From: Streptomyces sp. NBC_00224
GTDB lineage: Bacteria > Actinomycetota > Actinomycetes > Streptomycetales > Streptomycetaceae
Length of the DNA stretch: 64,000 nt
Reading direction: 5' to 3'
Assembly: GCF_041435195.1 (NCBI RefSeq)
Contig: NZ_CP108106.1
Coordinates: 1,550,001 to 1,614,000 of the forward strand
The position numbers and the translations under genes were made by a program. Positions 16,018-24,692 of the stretch are shown here, in pieces; the first letter of the stretch is position 1, and every line of letters begins with the position of its first letter. The notes below the pieces were generated by a model. That model had not been told where the DNA came from and ran no database searches. It saw nothing but the letters and a program-made list of their open reading frames with translations.

Positions 16018-18072
16018 ATGGCGGAGCCTGAGGGACGGCCGATGCGCGTTCTCGCGATCTGCGGCGGATTGGCATTGCTCTACGGGGTGCCCAATGGTGT
16101 ACGGATCTCGACGGCCCAGACGCTTCCGTGGACCATGGCCTGCATCCTGCCCTGCTATGTGGCCGGGCTCTCGCTGTCCTGGCACACCCCGCAGCACCCG
16201 GTCGCCCGACGGCTGCTGGCGGCGGGGTCGTTCGCCGCGATCGGCATGGCCGTACGGTTCACGCTCGGAAGGCCCCCGGCGACCGGATGGCACGCCGACG
16301 CACCCCGCGCATGGGCGTTCCTGGGCGTGGCCCGGACCTTCGACGTCCTCGCCGCGATCACGATCTGCCGACTGGTGGCGCTCCTCCCCGACGGGCGCGT
16401 GCGCCACGGCTACGAGCGGGTCGTGCTGCGGGCGCTCTGGCTGCTCGTGCCCTATCCCGTACTGCTGATGGCGCTGCCCATCTCGGACCGGACACTGCCG
16501 TGGCTGCTCGTCCTGCCGGAATCGTGGGCGCCGGGGCTCGGCGCCGGGCTGCTCCTGATCCGCTCGCTCCTCGACGCGCGCGAGCAGCGGGCCGGGCGCG
16601 CGGAGCGGGCGGACCGGGTGTGGGTGATCGCCCTGATCGCCCTCCTGGTGTTCGGCGGACGCGGCTCGGCCCGGCTGTTCCGGCTGTGGCTGGCCGGCAA
16701 GGGCCTCGACTACTTCATCGGCTCCGCGCTCGGGGCGCTGCCGTACATCACGATCTCGGCCGGTCTGGTGTTCGCCGCGTTCCGCCACCGGCTGCCCGGC
16801 ATGGACTTCGCGATCCGGCGCTCGCTGGTCTACGGCGTGCTGTGGACCATCATCGGGGCCTGGTACCTGGGCATGACCACGGCGCTCGGGCTGACCGCCG
16901 GCCAGTATCTGCCGATCGGTCTCGCCGTCCTGGTGGCGGTGACCGCGACCATGCTGTTCCAGCCGGTACACCGCCAGCTCAACCGGCTCGCCGCACGGCG
17001 CGTGTTCGGGGCCCGGCCGTCCAACTTCGAGCTCCTGGTGCAGTGCGGCACCACTCTGGAGCACGCCTACGACCTCGAACGGCTCGGCCCGCAGCTGGCC
17101 GTCACCCTGCGCGAGGGGCTCGATCTGCGCTGGGTGCGCGTACGCCTCGGACCCGCCGGCACGGCGCGGGCGCCGTTCGGCTCCGGGTCCGCCGGGGCGG
17201 AGGCGGACACCGGCCAAAGCCCGTGGGGCGAGGTGCGGCTGCGGTACGGGGAGGAGGTGCTCGGCTCCATCGAGTACGGGCCCAAGGAGGAGGGCCGGTT
17301 CACCCCCGAGGACCAGGACCTGATCGAGACGCTGGCCCGGCAGGCCGCGCTCGCCGTCCACAACGCGCTCCTCACCGCGGAGCTGTCCACCCGGGTCGAC
17401 GAGGTGCAGCGGCAGGCGTGCGAGCTCAACGCGTCGCGCACCCGGATCGTGCAGGCCCAGGACACCGAACGGCGGCGCATCGAGCGGCAGTTGCACGACG
17501 GGATCCAGCAGGAGCTGGTCGCCCTGGTGGCCAAACTGGCGCTCGCCCGCAACCAGCTCTGCCGCAACGGCGACACCGTGCACACCACGCTCACCGAGCT
17601 CCAGGACGACGCCTGCCGGGTCATCGACGAACTGCGCGAGGTCGCCCACGGCATCCACCCGCCCGTCCTCACCGACCAGGGGCTCGCGGCCGCCGTGATG
17701 TCCAAGGCCCGCCGGCTGCCCATTCCCGTCGTCGTCGAGGTCGACCCCTCGGTGTCCTCCGCGCGGTTCGCGCCGGAGATCGAGGAGGCAGCCTTCTTCC
17801 TGGTCTCCGAGGCGCTGACCAATGTGCTCAAGCATGCCCGGGCCGACGGGGTGACCATTCGGATCGCCCGCGCCGACGGCTCGCTCTTCCTCGACGTCAG
17901 CGACGACGGCGTGGGCCTGCCCACGGCCTCCCGGCTGGGCTCGGGGCTGACCGGGATGCGCGACCGGATCGAGGCGGTCGGCGGCCGGCTGTCCATCTCC
18001 GGCCGGCCCGGCGGCGGCACCACGCTCTGTGCCCAGCTCACCGAACGCTCAAGAGAGACGGCCCATGCCTGA
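16018..18072 (+). CDS. membrane sensor histidine kinase (NarL-type partner)
   Basis: 684 residues. The N-terminal half (about 8-320) has eight or so hydrophobic helices, followed by a GAF-like linker (residues 335-470) that ends in a coiled-coil segment. The HisKA_3 dimerisation motif carries the phospho-acceptor His493 (RRRIERQLHDGIQQELVALV), and the GHKL ATPase shows EALTNVLKHA, DVSDDGVGLP and GSGLTGMRDRIEAVGGRL. This is a complete NarL-family kinase. The response-regulator gene starts 8 bp before its stop codon, so the two are a coupled two-component system. The stimulus is unknown. The start ATG at 16018 was chosen as the first with a hydrophobic segment soon after; 16042 is possible. Confidence 0.88.
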   Translation: MAEPEGRPMRVLAICGGLALLYGVPNGVRISTAQTLPWTMACILPCYVAGLSLSWHTPQHPVARRLLAAGSFAAIGMAVRFTLGRPPATGWHADAPRAWAFLGVARTFDVLAAITICRLVALLPDGRVRHGYERVVLRALWLLVPYPVLLMALPISDRTLPWLLVLPESWAPGLGAGLLLIRSLLDAREQRAGRAERADRVWVIALIALLVFGGRGSARLFRLWLAGKGLDYFIGSALGALPYITISAGLVFAAFRHRLPGMDFAIRRSLVYGVLWTIIGAWYLGMTTALGLTAGQYLPIGLAVLVAVTATMLFQPVHRQLNRLAARRVFGARPSNFELLVQCGTTLEHAYDLERLGPQLAVTLREGLDLRWVRVRLGPAGTARAPFGSGSAGAEADTGQSPWGEVRLRYGEEVLGSIEYGPKEEGRFTPEDQDLIETLARQAALAVHNALLTAELSTRVDEVQRQACELNASRTRIVQAQDTERRRIERQLHDGIQQELVALVAKLALARNQLCRNGDTVHTTLTELQDDACRVIDELREVAHGIHPPVLTDQGLAAAVMSKARRLPIPVVVEVDPSVSSARFAPEIEEAAFFLVSEALTNVLKHARADGVTIRIARADGSLFLDVSDDGVGLPTASRLGSGLTGMRDRIEAVGGRLSISGRPGGGTTLCAQLTERSRETAHA

Positions 18073-18763
18073 CGCCCCGGACCGGATGCGCATCGTGATC
18101 GCGGAGGACCACTATCTCGTACGGGAGGGAACACGACGGCTCCTGGAGGACACCGGCGAGGTCGACGTGATCGCGGCGGTGGGCACGGCGGAGGAGCTCC
18201 TGGACGCCGTCGACCGGTTCCGCCCGGACGCGGTGATCGCGGACATCAGGATGCCGCCGAACCACCACACCGAGGGCATCACCGCCGCGCACACCATCCG
18301 GGCCGCGCATCCGGGCATAGGTGTGGTGGTGCTGTCCCAGCACGCCAACGAGCAGTACGCCTTCGCCCTGTTCCAGCAGGGCACCAACGGCCTGGCCTAT
18401 CTGCTCAAGGAGCGCATCGGCGAGCTGGAGGAGCTGCTCCGCGCCCTGCGCGAGGTGTCGGCCGGGCGGTCGGTGATCGATCCGCGCATCGTGGAGGTGC
18501 TGGTCGGCAGCCACATCCGTACCGTCGACGCACCCCTGGCCCAGCTCACCCGCCGGGAGCTGGACGTGCTGCGGCAGATGGCCCAGGGCAAGAACAACCG
18601 GAACATCGCCGAGTCGCTCTCGCTCTCCGAGTCGACCATCGAGAAGCACGTCAACTCGACCTTCGCCAAGCTCGGCCTGGTCGAGGAGTCCCAGCTGCAC
18701 CGAAGGGTCACGGCGGTGCTCACCTATCTGCGGTACGGGCCAACAGGGCCGCCTGACCTGTGA
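18065..18763 (+). CDS. NarL/FixJ response regulator
   Basis: 232 residues. The receiver domain (1-125) has the acidic pocket IVIAEDH, phospho-acceptor Asp60 in AVIADIRMP, the switch residue region VVVLSQHANE and the conserved Lys in YLLKERIG. The LuxR-type HTH (about 165-225) reads LTRRELDVLRQMAQGKNNRN then IAESLSLSESTIEKHVNSTF. It is co-translated with the upstream kinase (8-bp overlap, ATG inside the GCCCATGCCTGA end). It is a DNA-binding output regulator; targets are unknown, though the convergent lanthipeptide genes are the nearest candidates. Transcription probably ends in the hairpin at 18771-18821. Confidence 0.92.
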   Translation: MPDAPDRMRIVIAEDHYLVREGTRRLLEDTGEVDVIAAVGTAEELLDAVDRFRPDAVIADIRMPPNHHTEGITAAHTIRAAHPGIGVVVLSQHANEQYAFALFQQGTNGLAYLLKERIGELEELLRALREVSAGRSVIDPRIVEVLVGSHIRTVDAPLAQLTRRELDVLRQMAQGKNNRNIAESLSLSESTIEKHVNSTFAKLGLVEESQLHRRVTAVLTYLRYGPTGPPDL

Positions 18764-18770
18764 GTTGACG

Positions 18771-18821
18771 CCCCGCGGTCACCGTCGCCGCGCGGGGAGG
18801 CGGTGGCGACGGTGACCGGGG
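18771..18821. terminator. bidirectional hairpin between response regulator and lanA
   Basis: GGTCACCGTCGCC at 18777-18789 pairs perfectly with 18805-18817, extended by CCCC/GGGG outside a 2-nt bulge. It lies 8 bp after the response-regulator stop and 9 bp beyond the precursor-peptide stop (18830) on the other strand, so it can end both transcripts. Confidence 0.75.
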
Positions 18822-18829
18822 AGGGCGGG

Positions 18830-18937
18830 TCAGAACGTGCTGCAGCACGAGCCGGCGGTGGGCGGCGGCCAGGACCCGGAGTCGGGCGCCTCCTCTTCTT
18901 CGAGCATCTGGAGAGCGCTCACATCGGATTCCCTCAC
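18830..18937 (-). CDS. lanA: class IV lanthipeptide precursor peptide (LanA)
   Basis: 35 residues from a GTG with AGGGGG 7-8 nt upstream, beginning 5 bp after the LanL stop codon. The leader is acidic and helical, MRESDVSALQMLEEEEAPDS, with an ALQML block resembling the LQ-containing recognition motif of class III/IV leaders. The C-terminal part reads GSWPPPTAGSCCSTF, supplying Ser and Thr for phosphorylation and dehydration and two adjacent cysteines (31, 32) for thioether closure by the neighbouring synthetase. Position, coupling, leader type and the terminator right behind it all support a genuine precursor. The leader/core border is not determined; it could lie near residues 18-20. The gene is short enough to be missed by automated gene callers. 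Confidence 0.82.
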   Translation of the reverse strand: MRESDVSALQMLEEEEAPDSGSWPPPTAGSCCSTF

Positions 18938-18942
18938 GGTGT

Positions 18943-21783
18943 TCACCCCCTCTGCTCGGTGTCACGTACCGGCACCGTCCCGGTGCCGGAGTCATGGGCG
19001 GGCGGCTGTGTGAGCGAGCCAGGGAGCCAGAGGCGCGGGCCCCCGCAGGCGAACCTCAGCAGGAAGGCGATCACTCCGGACAGGCCCGTGCCGTAGTCGG
19101 CCCACACCTGGGTGCCGGTGTCGTCGGGGACGAGGGTGCGGCCGTCGCGGACGACGTTGCGGGCGTACAGGCCCGCCGCGAGTTCCGCCGCCCAGCCGCG
19201 GTACGCCGGGTCGGCGCAGCCGTCCGCCAGATCGAGCAGGAACTCCCCGTCCCCGGCGAGGCCGTGGCACTGGGCCGTGCCGATGTGCCGGCGGGAGCGG
19301 CGCACGGCCACGGCCGCCCGGCGCGCCGCCACCAGGAAGTCGTCCTCACCGGTCTCCTGCCAGACCCGCAGCAGGAACGTGCCGATCCCCGACGATCCGC
19401 TGCACCAGTGCGTCTTGCGCGGGCCGCCCTGCTCGCCGGAGCGCCAGTACGCGGCCCCGTCGGCCACTTCGGCGACGGCGAGCAGCGTCCGGGCGCCCTC
19501 GACGGCCAGTTCGGCGGGCACGGTGTCGCCGGTGGCGCGGGCGAGGGCGAGCAGGAACGCCCCGATGCCCGCGACCCCGTGGGCGAAGCCGTAGTGGACG
19601 ACGTCGGCGGGGGTGGACAGGATCGCGCGCGGCACCGGCCACAGCAGCTGCCCGTCGCGCCGCCGGGCCGTCGCGGCGAGTTCGGCGCCCGCCTCCTGGG
19701 CCCGGTCGAGATAACGCCGGTCCCCCGTCGCCTCCCAGAACCTCAGTTGGGTCAGCCCGGCACCGGCCACCCCATGGCAGACGTCGGGGCTGGGCCAGCG
19801 GACCGGGACCCGGGCCGCCAGCTCCATGGCGTGCCCCAACAGCCGTTCGTCACCCAGGAGTTGGGCGGCGTCGAGCAGCGCCCAGGCGGTGCCGGAGCGC
19901 CCGTAGTGGAGACCGGGAAGGGTGCGGGGCTCGCGGCCGACCCGGTGGGCGATCCAGGTGGCCGTGCTCCGTACGGCGTCGAGCACCGCCGGGTGCTCAC
20001 CCGCCTCGTACGCACGGACGAGCACCCCGAGGACACCCGCCGCGCCGTGCTGGACGTTGAACGCGTCGGTGGCGCCGCCCACCGGTCCCGAGGGCCAGAG
20101 CCGGTCCGCCGCCTCCGGGGCGGCGGTGGCCAGCAGCTGGTCGATCCCGTCGGCCATCAGCTCCTTGAGCTCGGCCTCGGTCAGACCGCGCGCTCCGGCC
20201 GCCGGGGAGGGATCGGCCTCGGTGACGGCGAGGCCGATCACCCCCGCCGCCGTGGCGGCGGCACCGGGCCCGTCGGCGGCGCGGGCGCTCTCCGCCAGCC
20301 GGTCGAGCACCTCGTCGAGGCCGGGGCGCCGGGCCGGGTCGTCATCGAGCAGGGCCACGATCAGCGGGGCGAGCAGGCGTGCGGCCTCGTTGCCGGGGAC
20401 GAGCCGGCCGAGCCAGGCGGCGAGCCGGCCGGCGTTGCCGCGGATCCCGGGGTCGTCGGCGGCGAGCAGCGGGTCGACCCCGGCGGCGAGGTGGAAGAAG
20501 GTCGCGCCGAGGCTGTAGAGATCGGCGGCCGCGCCGGGGGCGGGGCCGTAGCGCGGCGCGTTCATCTGTTCGACCGCCGCGTATCCAGGAGTGTGGATGC
20601 GCAGGGCGGGCTCGCCGGGGCGGGCCAGCATCTCCAGGTCGATCAGGCACACTTCGCCCTCGTCGGTGACCATGACGTTGTTGGGGTTGAAGTCCCGCAG
20701 AACCCATCCCTCGGAGTGGACGAGCCGCATCAGACAGGCCAGGGAGCGCGCCCGGCGCAGGACGTCGAGGGCCGGTACGCCCCACCGCTCACCCGCACCG
20801 AACTCCAGTCTGTCCAGGACCCATTGCCGAAGCGTCACACCGTCGACGGCCTCCTGGACCAGGAACAGATCCCCCTGCTGCTCGAAGAGCGCGACCGGGG
20901 CCGGGGTGAAGCCGCTCCCGGCGAACGCCTCCAGCATCGCCGCCTCGTGGCGCCGCAGGTCCCGGGCGTCCCGGCCGGTCAGGGTGGCGGCGGTGTGCGG
21001 GCGCGCCTGCTTGATGATCACAGGCGTGCCGGTGGACTCGTCGACGCCCCGGAAGACGCCGCCCCCGAAGGCGTGCCGGATTACTCCCCGTACGAGGAAG
21101 CGCCCGTCGAGCAGCACCTCGGCCGGGGCTGCCCGGCCCCCCACGGCGGCGGACTCGCCCTGGGTGAACGGGTCGCGCGGGGCCCACTCGGGCGGCGCGA
21201 ACCAGGCCCGGCGCCGGTCGGGGACCAGCCGGCCGTCGGGCGCGACCAGCATGGCGCCGCGGATGCCGTCGTCGCCGAGCGCGGGCACCCCGGTGAACAC
21301 CCCGTACCGGTAGTGGACCAGGCTGCCGGGGAAGCAGGGCCGGTCGGAGAGGATCCCGGGGCCGGGCAGGCCCAGGGTCGCGCGGTGCAGCTCGACGGCC
21401 AGCTCGCGCAGCCGGGCGTCGTCCCCCTCGGGGTAGACGGTGAGGAACTTCCCTCCGCCGCCCCGGTCGTAGCGGTGCGAGACGAGGTCGCCGGCCCGGC
21501 CGACCGTCCCGGCGAACTTGAAGCGGCACCCGTGGCGCACCAGGATCTCCGCGGCCCGCGCCAGGACCAGGGGCGCGGCCAGCGGGGTCGCGGCGACGTG
21601 CAGCTTCCAGCCCTGCAGCCGCCCGGCTTCGCCCGGCGGCGAGACATGGCACCAGAAGTCCCCCTCGCGCAGCCGCCACGGCCCGCCGGTGACTGGCCCG
21701 ACCCCCGTGCGGGCCAGCACCGCTTCCACGATCTCCACGAGCAGCCGTTCGGCCGGTTCGCGGATCCCCCTCGCAGACTCCAT
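18943..21783 (-). CDS. lanL: class IV lanthipeptide synthetase (LanL)
   Basis: 946 residues, three domains in order. The N-terminal phosphoSer/Thr lyase region (about 1-235) has WKLHVAATPLAAPLVLARAA and RFKFAGTVGR. The Ser/Thr kinase (about 240-500) has VIIKQARP (ATP-binding Lys), catalytic Asp364 in LRDFNPNNVMV, and LIDLEM in the DFG position. The C-terminal LanC-like cyclase (about 570-930) has the active-site His735 in HYGFAHGVAG and the zinc ligands C794 (HWCSGSSG), C839 and H840 (QCHGLAG). Complete zinc ligands distinguish class IV LanL from class III LanKC. The enzyme phosphorylates and eliminates Ser/Thr, then adds Cys thiols. It is followed directly by its precursor gene. No dedicated protease or transporter is adjacent. 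Confidence 0.95.
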   Translation of the reverse strand: MESARGIREPAERLLVEIVEAVLARTGVGPVTGGPWRLREGDFWCHVSPPGEAGRLQGWKLHVAATPLAAPLVLARAAEILVRHGCRFKFAGTVGRAGDLVSHRYDRGGGGKFLTVYPEGDDARLRELAVELHRATLGLPGPGILSDRPCFPGSLVHYRYGVFTGVPALGDDGIRGAMLVAPDGRLVPDRRRAWFAPPEWAPRDPFTQGESAAVGGRAAPAEVLLDGRFLVRGVIRHAFGGGVFRGVDESTGTPVIIKQARPHTAATLTGRDARDLRRHEAAMLEAFAGSGFTPAPVALFEQQGDLFLVQEAVDGVTLRQWVLDRLEFGAGERWGVPALDVLRRARSLACLMRLVHSEGWVLRDFNPNNVMVTDEGEVCLIDLEMLARPGEPALRIHTPGYAAVEQMNAPRYGPAPGAAADLYSLGATFFHLAAGVDPLLAADDPGIRGNAGRLAAWLGRLVPGNEAARLLAPLIVALLDDDPARRPGLDEVLDRLAESARAADGPGAAATAAGVIGLAVTEADPSPAAGARGLTEAELKELMADGIDQLLATAAPEAADRLWPSGPVGGATDAFNVQHGAAGVLGVLVRAYEAGEHPAVLDAVRSTATWIAHRVGREPRTLPGLHYGRSGTAWALLDAAQLLGDERLLGHAMELAARVPVRWPSPDVCHGVAGAGLTQLRFWEATGDRRYLDRAQEAGAELAATARRRDGQLLWPVPRAILSTPADVVHYGFAHGVAGIGAFLLALARATGDTVPAELAVEGARTLLAVAEVADGAAYWRSGEQGGPRKTHWCSGSSGIGTFLLRVWQETGEDDFLVAARRAAVAVRRSRRHIGTAQCHGLAGDGEFLLDLADGCADPAYRGWAAELAAGLYARNVVRDGRTLVPDDTGTQVWADYGTGLSGVIAFLLRFACGGPRLWLPGSLTQPPAHDSGTGTVPVRDTEQRG

Positions 21784-21935
21784 GCGCCCATCGTGGCCGC
21801 GGCTCTGTCGGTTGCCTTACACCTGCCTTGCGGGCCGGGAGGGCACTTCCCGCCGCCGGGTCGAGCGGGGGTCCAGCGGACCCTGGTACCGCCGGTCCCT
21901 GGTTCCGGCGGCCGGGTTCCGTCATGATGATGATC

Positions 21936-22769
21936 ATGACGACTGACCGCCGCCAGCTCGCTGATTTCCTGCGCCGCTGCCGCGACCGGGTCACCCCGCA
22001 GGACGCCGGACTGCCCGCAGGGCCGCGCCGCCGCACCCCGGGGCTCCGGCGCGAGGAGGTTGCGCAGCTCGCCGGGATGTCCGCCGACTACTACATCCGC
22101 CTGGAACAGGCCCGGGGACCGCAGCCCTCGTCCCAGATGCTCACCGCGCTGGCCCGCGCCCTGCGGCTGAGCGACGACGAGCGCGACCATCTGTTTCTGC
22201 TCGCCGGGCACCGGCCGCCCGTCGCGCACTCGTCCGACGGCGAGGTGAGCCCCGGTCTGCTGCATCTGCTCGAACAACTCACCAGCACCCCGGCCGTGGT
22301 GCTGAGCGACCTCGGTGACGTGCTCGTCCAGAACCCCATGGCGCGGGAGCTCCTGGGCGAGGTGTGCACGGTCACCGAGCACGGCCGCAATGTCGTCTGG
22401 CGCTGGTTCACCGAACCGTCCGCCCGTGTCCCGTACCCGGAGGAGGAGCACAGCTACTACAGCCACCTCCACGTGGCGGATCTGCGCGCGGCCGCGGCGC
22501 GCCGCTTCGGCGACGCGGAGTCCGCACGGCTGATCTCCCGGCTGCAGAGCGTCAGTCCCGAGTTCACGGCGCTGTGGGAACTGCACGAGGTGGCCGTGCG
22601 CAGACGTGACCGGGTCCGTGTGCTCCACCCGGAGCTCGGCCCGTTCGACCTGTTCTGCCAGGTGCTGCTCGCCCCCGAGGGCGACCACCGCCTGGTGCTC
22701 TTCACCCCTCCGCCGGGGAGTACGACCGCGGACCGGCTGGCGCGGTTCGGCGCCTCGCAACTGGGCTGA
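21936..22769 (+). CDS. XRE-family regulator with MmyB-like ligand domain
   Basis: 277 residues from the ATG at 21936 (in-frame ATGs also at 21924, 21927 and 21930; none has a clear ribosome site). Residues 1-75 hold a helix-turn-helix: LADFLRRCRDRVTPQDAG, RRRTPGLRREEVAQLAGMSA and DYYIRLEQARGPQPS. Residues 95-270 form an MmyB-like domain (PAVVLSDLGDVLVQNPMAREL, LHVADLRAAAARRFGD, HPELGPFDLFCQVL), a PAS-like fold that in relatives binds small ligands such as fatty acids. It is divergent from lanL by about 150 bp and so may control the lanthipeptide operon or a later gene; no operator was identified. Confidence 0.9.
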   Translation: MTTDRRQLADFLRRCRDRVTPQDAGLPAGPRRRTPGLRREEVAQLAGMSADYYIRLEQARGPQPSSQMLTALARALRLSDDERDHLFLLAGHRPPVAHSSDGEVSPGLLHLLEQLTSTPAVVLSDLGDVLVQNPMARELLGEVCTVTEHGRNVVWRWFTEPSARVPYPEEEHSYYSHLHVADLRAAAARRFGDAESARLISRLQSVSPEFTALWELHEVAVRRRDRVRVLHPELGPFDLFCQVLLAPEGDHRLVLFTPPPGSTTADRLARFGASQLG

Positions 22770-22799
22770 GGCGCTCCGGTACGGCGGGGGCGACGGGGT

Positions 22800-23267
22800 T
22801 CACTCGGCGCCGTGGTCCAGACACGGGTACTCCCGGCCGCACCAGCAGCGCCCCTGCACCGGTGTGGTGGCGAGCAGCAGCCGGATCACCTCGTCGACGT
22901 CGAAGCCGTCCAGCTCGCTGCCCTCCGGGACGAGTTGATACGTACGGGAGAGGAAGTCCGCGACGTCCTCGATCTCGGCGAGGAGGTCGGCGCTGCCCTC
23001 GTCCGAGTGCAGCCGGATCCGCAGCCCGCCCTCGCCGTACTGCCAGACCCGCACGTCGCCGAGGCCGACCGGGCAGCGCGAGGTCAGGCCCTCCGCCACG
23101 AGATCACGGCCCATGGTCCATGTCGTATGCATGCCATTGCCGCAGACGAATTCCACCGAAACGGCGAGCGGGTCGGCGGGGTCGTAAGCCATCAAGGCCT
23201 CCACGGGGGTCATGGCATCACCCTCGTGCAGTAGTTCGACATACAACGGAACGCAGATCTCTTCCAT
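22800..23267 (-). CDS. SsgA-like sporulation/cell-division regulator (SALP)
   Basis: 155 residues from an ATG at 23267 with a GAGGGGGGCGAC leader. The SsgA/SsgB fold is recognisable: VPLYVELLHEGDAMTPVEAL, YDPADPLAVSVEFVCGNG, TTWTMGRDLVAEGL, and CPVGLGDVRVWQYGEGGLRI. Family members are unique to sporulating actinomycetes and guide septum placement and spore-wall remodelling. After the normal family end (near residue 135) this protein has an extra C-terminal tail with three cysteines, RCWCGREYPCLDHGAE, not usual in SsgA or SsgB and possibly metal-binding. The gene stands alone, tail-to-tail with the MmyB-type regulator. Confidence 0.85.
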   Translation of the reverse strand: MEEICVPLYVELLHEGDAMTPVEALMAYDPADPLAVSVEFVCGNGMHTTWTMGRDLVAEGLTSRCPVGLGDVRVWQYGEGGLRIRLHSDEGSADLLAEIEDVADFLSRTYQLVPEGSELDGFDVDEVIRLLLATTPVQGRCWCGREYPCLDHGAE

Positions 23268-23687
23268 GTCGCCCCCCTCGTCGGGACCGTCCCCGGCGGC
23301 CGGTCGCCGGGCGTTGTTCGGTATACGCATCTATGACGTACTCAACGGCCGTGATAGTGACCGACTTCGCGAACAAATTCGCCCGGGGATGTGGAAACTG
23401 TGCGTACGGTGTCGCAAATTCGCATGCCCGCACGGATCCCTTACCCCGTACCGCGCCGGCCGATCCCCCCTGCGAACGGGCTGGTACACCCGCTGCTGCC
23501 GCCTCAACCAGCGGTGGCGCGGGCTCCGGGGCGGGTCGCGCGGCTTGTGGTGAAGGCTTCACAATCCCGGCCGCGGCAGCGCCGATTCGGCCGGAACATT
23601 GCGTTCACCAGGGCCTCGTGATCACGACGCCACACCGCCCGCGGCCGCGTCGGTGGCGGCCGCGGGCGGCTGGGGGGAGGAGCGGGC
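23268..23687. other. intergenic region, no supported gene
   Basis: 420 bp between the SsgA-like start (minus) and the DUF397 stop (minus). Apart from the terminator at 23635-23669 and the expected SsgA-like promoter on the minus strand near 23300-23400, where GC content dips, nothing was recognised. Open frames here are low-complexity and lack starts. Confidence 0.55.
23635..23669 (-). terminator. hairpin terminator behind the DUF397 gene
   Basis: Perfect 13-bp inverted repeat, CCGCCCGCGGCCG at 23635-23647 with 23657-23669, 9-nt loop, 19 bp beyond the DUF397 stop codon in its transcription direction. Confidence 0.75.
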
Positions 23688-23936
23688 TCAGCAGAACTTG
23701 TCCAGCTGTCCCGCTTTCGCCGCGCGGACCATGGCGGCGATCTCGGACCGGGTGTACCGGAGCACCGGTGCGTCGGCGTCCTTCGTATGCGTCACGGCGA
23801 TCCGCTCACCGTCCACGGCGAATCCGACGCAATCCTTGGAGTAGTCGAGGTCACTGAAAGACGACTTCTCGAATGCGAGGTGAGGGGCATTGCGGTTCAC
23901 GTATTCACTGACCTCGACAAGGCGGGAGTGATCCAC
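23688..23936 (-). CDS. DUF397 protein, orphan
   Basis: 82 residues from GTG with AGGAG 7 nt upstream. The DUF397 core is clear: FEKSSFSDLDYSKDCVGFAV, then ERIAVTHTKDADAPVLRYTR and EIAAMVRAAKAGQLDKFC. Proteins of this type normally sit next to, and bind, an XRE-family DNA-binding protein (as WhiJ-type or BldB-like partners do). Here no such regulator gene is adjacent: the upstream neighbour on the same strand encodes a secreted protein. It is likely a small cytosolic regulatory partner whose cognate lies elsewhere. Confidence 0.88.
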   Translation of the reverse strand: MDHSRLVEVSEYVNRNAPHLAFEKSSFSDLDYSKDCVGFAVDGERIAVTHTKDADAPVLRYTRSEIAAMVRAAKAGQLDKFC

Positions 23937-24093
23937 GGAAGAGCTCCTTCGTGCAACAGTGGGGGCTGTTCAGCACGCTACGAGCCCAAGTCGGCGCATT
24001 TCTAGTGCCCTTGACAGATATACGCGTGATGCGCTAGCGACTCCTGGGAGACGGACGGAAGCGCCTGGGTGCGGAAGGCCTTGGCGGAAAGCC

Positions 24094-24597
24094 TTACAGG
24101 AGGCCGAGGTTGGCGGTGGGCGCGCCGCGCAGCGTCGGGGCGAGCAGTCCGGCCTGGGGCTCCTCAAGCGCGGGCAGCCCGAACAGTTCGGCCTGCGGCG
24201 GGGTGAGCGGCGCTTCGAGGATCGCCCCCGGGCTCTCCGCGCGCAGCGGCGAGGACGGCGTGGTGACGGCGGCCGAGCCGATCTTGTCGTCGGTGAGCGG
24301 ATCCGTCAGCGGCGCCTTGAGCAGCGTCGACGGCAGCTCCGTGGTGACCGGCAGACTCGGCAGCAGCGGGGACGGCATCAGCGAGCCGACGACGTGCCGC
24401 GGCCCGCCCGGGGAACCCGGCATCGGGATCGGTACGCCAGTGCTCACCGTGGGGGATTCGAACGGCAGCGTCGTCTCCAGACCTTCCAGCGGGACCACGA
24501 CGGGTACGGACGACCCGGCCGCGGCGGGCGCGACCGCCGCCGCCGTGGCCATGCACGTCATCATGGCCGCGAGGCCGGCCCGCTTGGTGAGCTTCAT
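24094..24597 (-). CDS. secreted low-complexity protein, unknown function
   Basis: 167 residues; the ATG at 24597 follows GGAAG, with an in-frame ATG four codons earlier. The signal peptide is MKLTKRAGLAAMMTCMATAA ending in APAAA, with cleavage near residue 28. The mature part is rich in Leu, Pro, Ala, Ser and Thr, with repeated L-x-x-P turns (for example LPSTLLKAPLTDPLTD), no cysteine and no catalytic motif. It looks like an extended, partly disordered exported protein. No known family is recognised. It stands alone; the DUF397 gene downstream is 157 bp away. Confidence 0.7.
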   Translation of the reverse strand: MKLTKRAGLAAMMTCMATAAAVAPAAAGSSVPVVVPLEGLETTLPFESPTVSTGVPIPMPGSPGGPRHVVGSLMPSPLLPSLPVTTELPSTLLKAPLTDPLTDDKIGSAAVTTPSSPLRAESPGAILEAPLTPPQAELFGLPALEEPQAGLLAPTLRGAPTANLGLL

Positions 24598-24692
24598 AGG
24601 TACTTCCATCCCTCTGGGTCTCGGATCTCTGACGGACAGGTGCCGCCTGGAAGAACGAGACCAGCGGGCCGATCACTCCAAAATTCCCCTGT

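Noticed and set aside
18994..21927. 977-codon plus-strand frame opposite lanL
   Set aside because: It is antisense to a gene with complete enzyme motifs and has biased composition typical of high-GC shadow frames.
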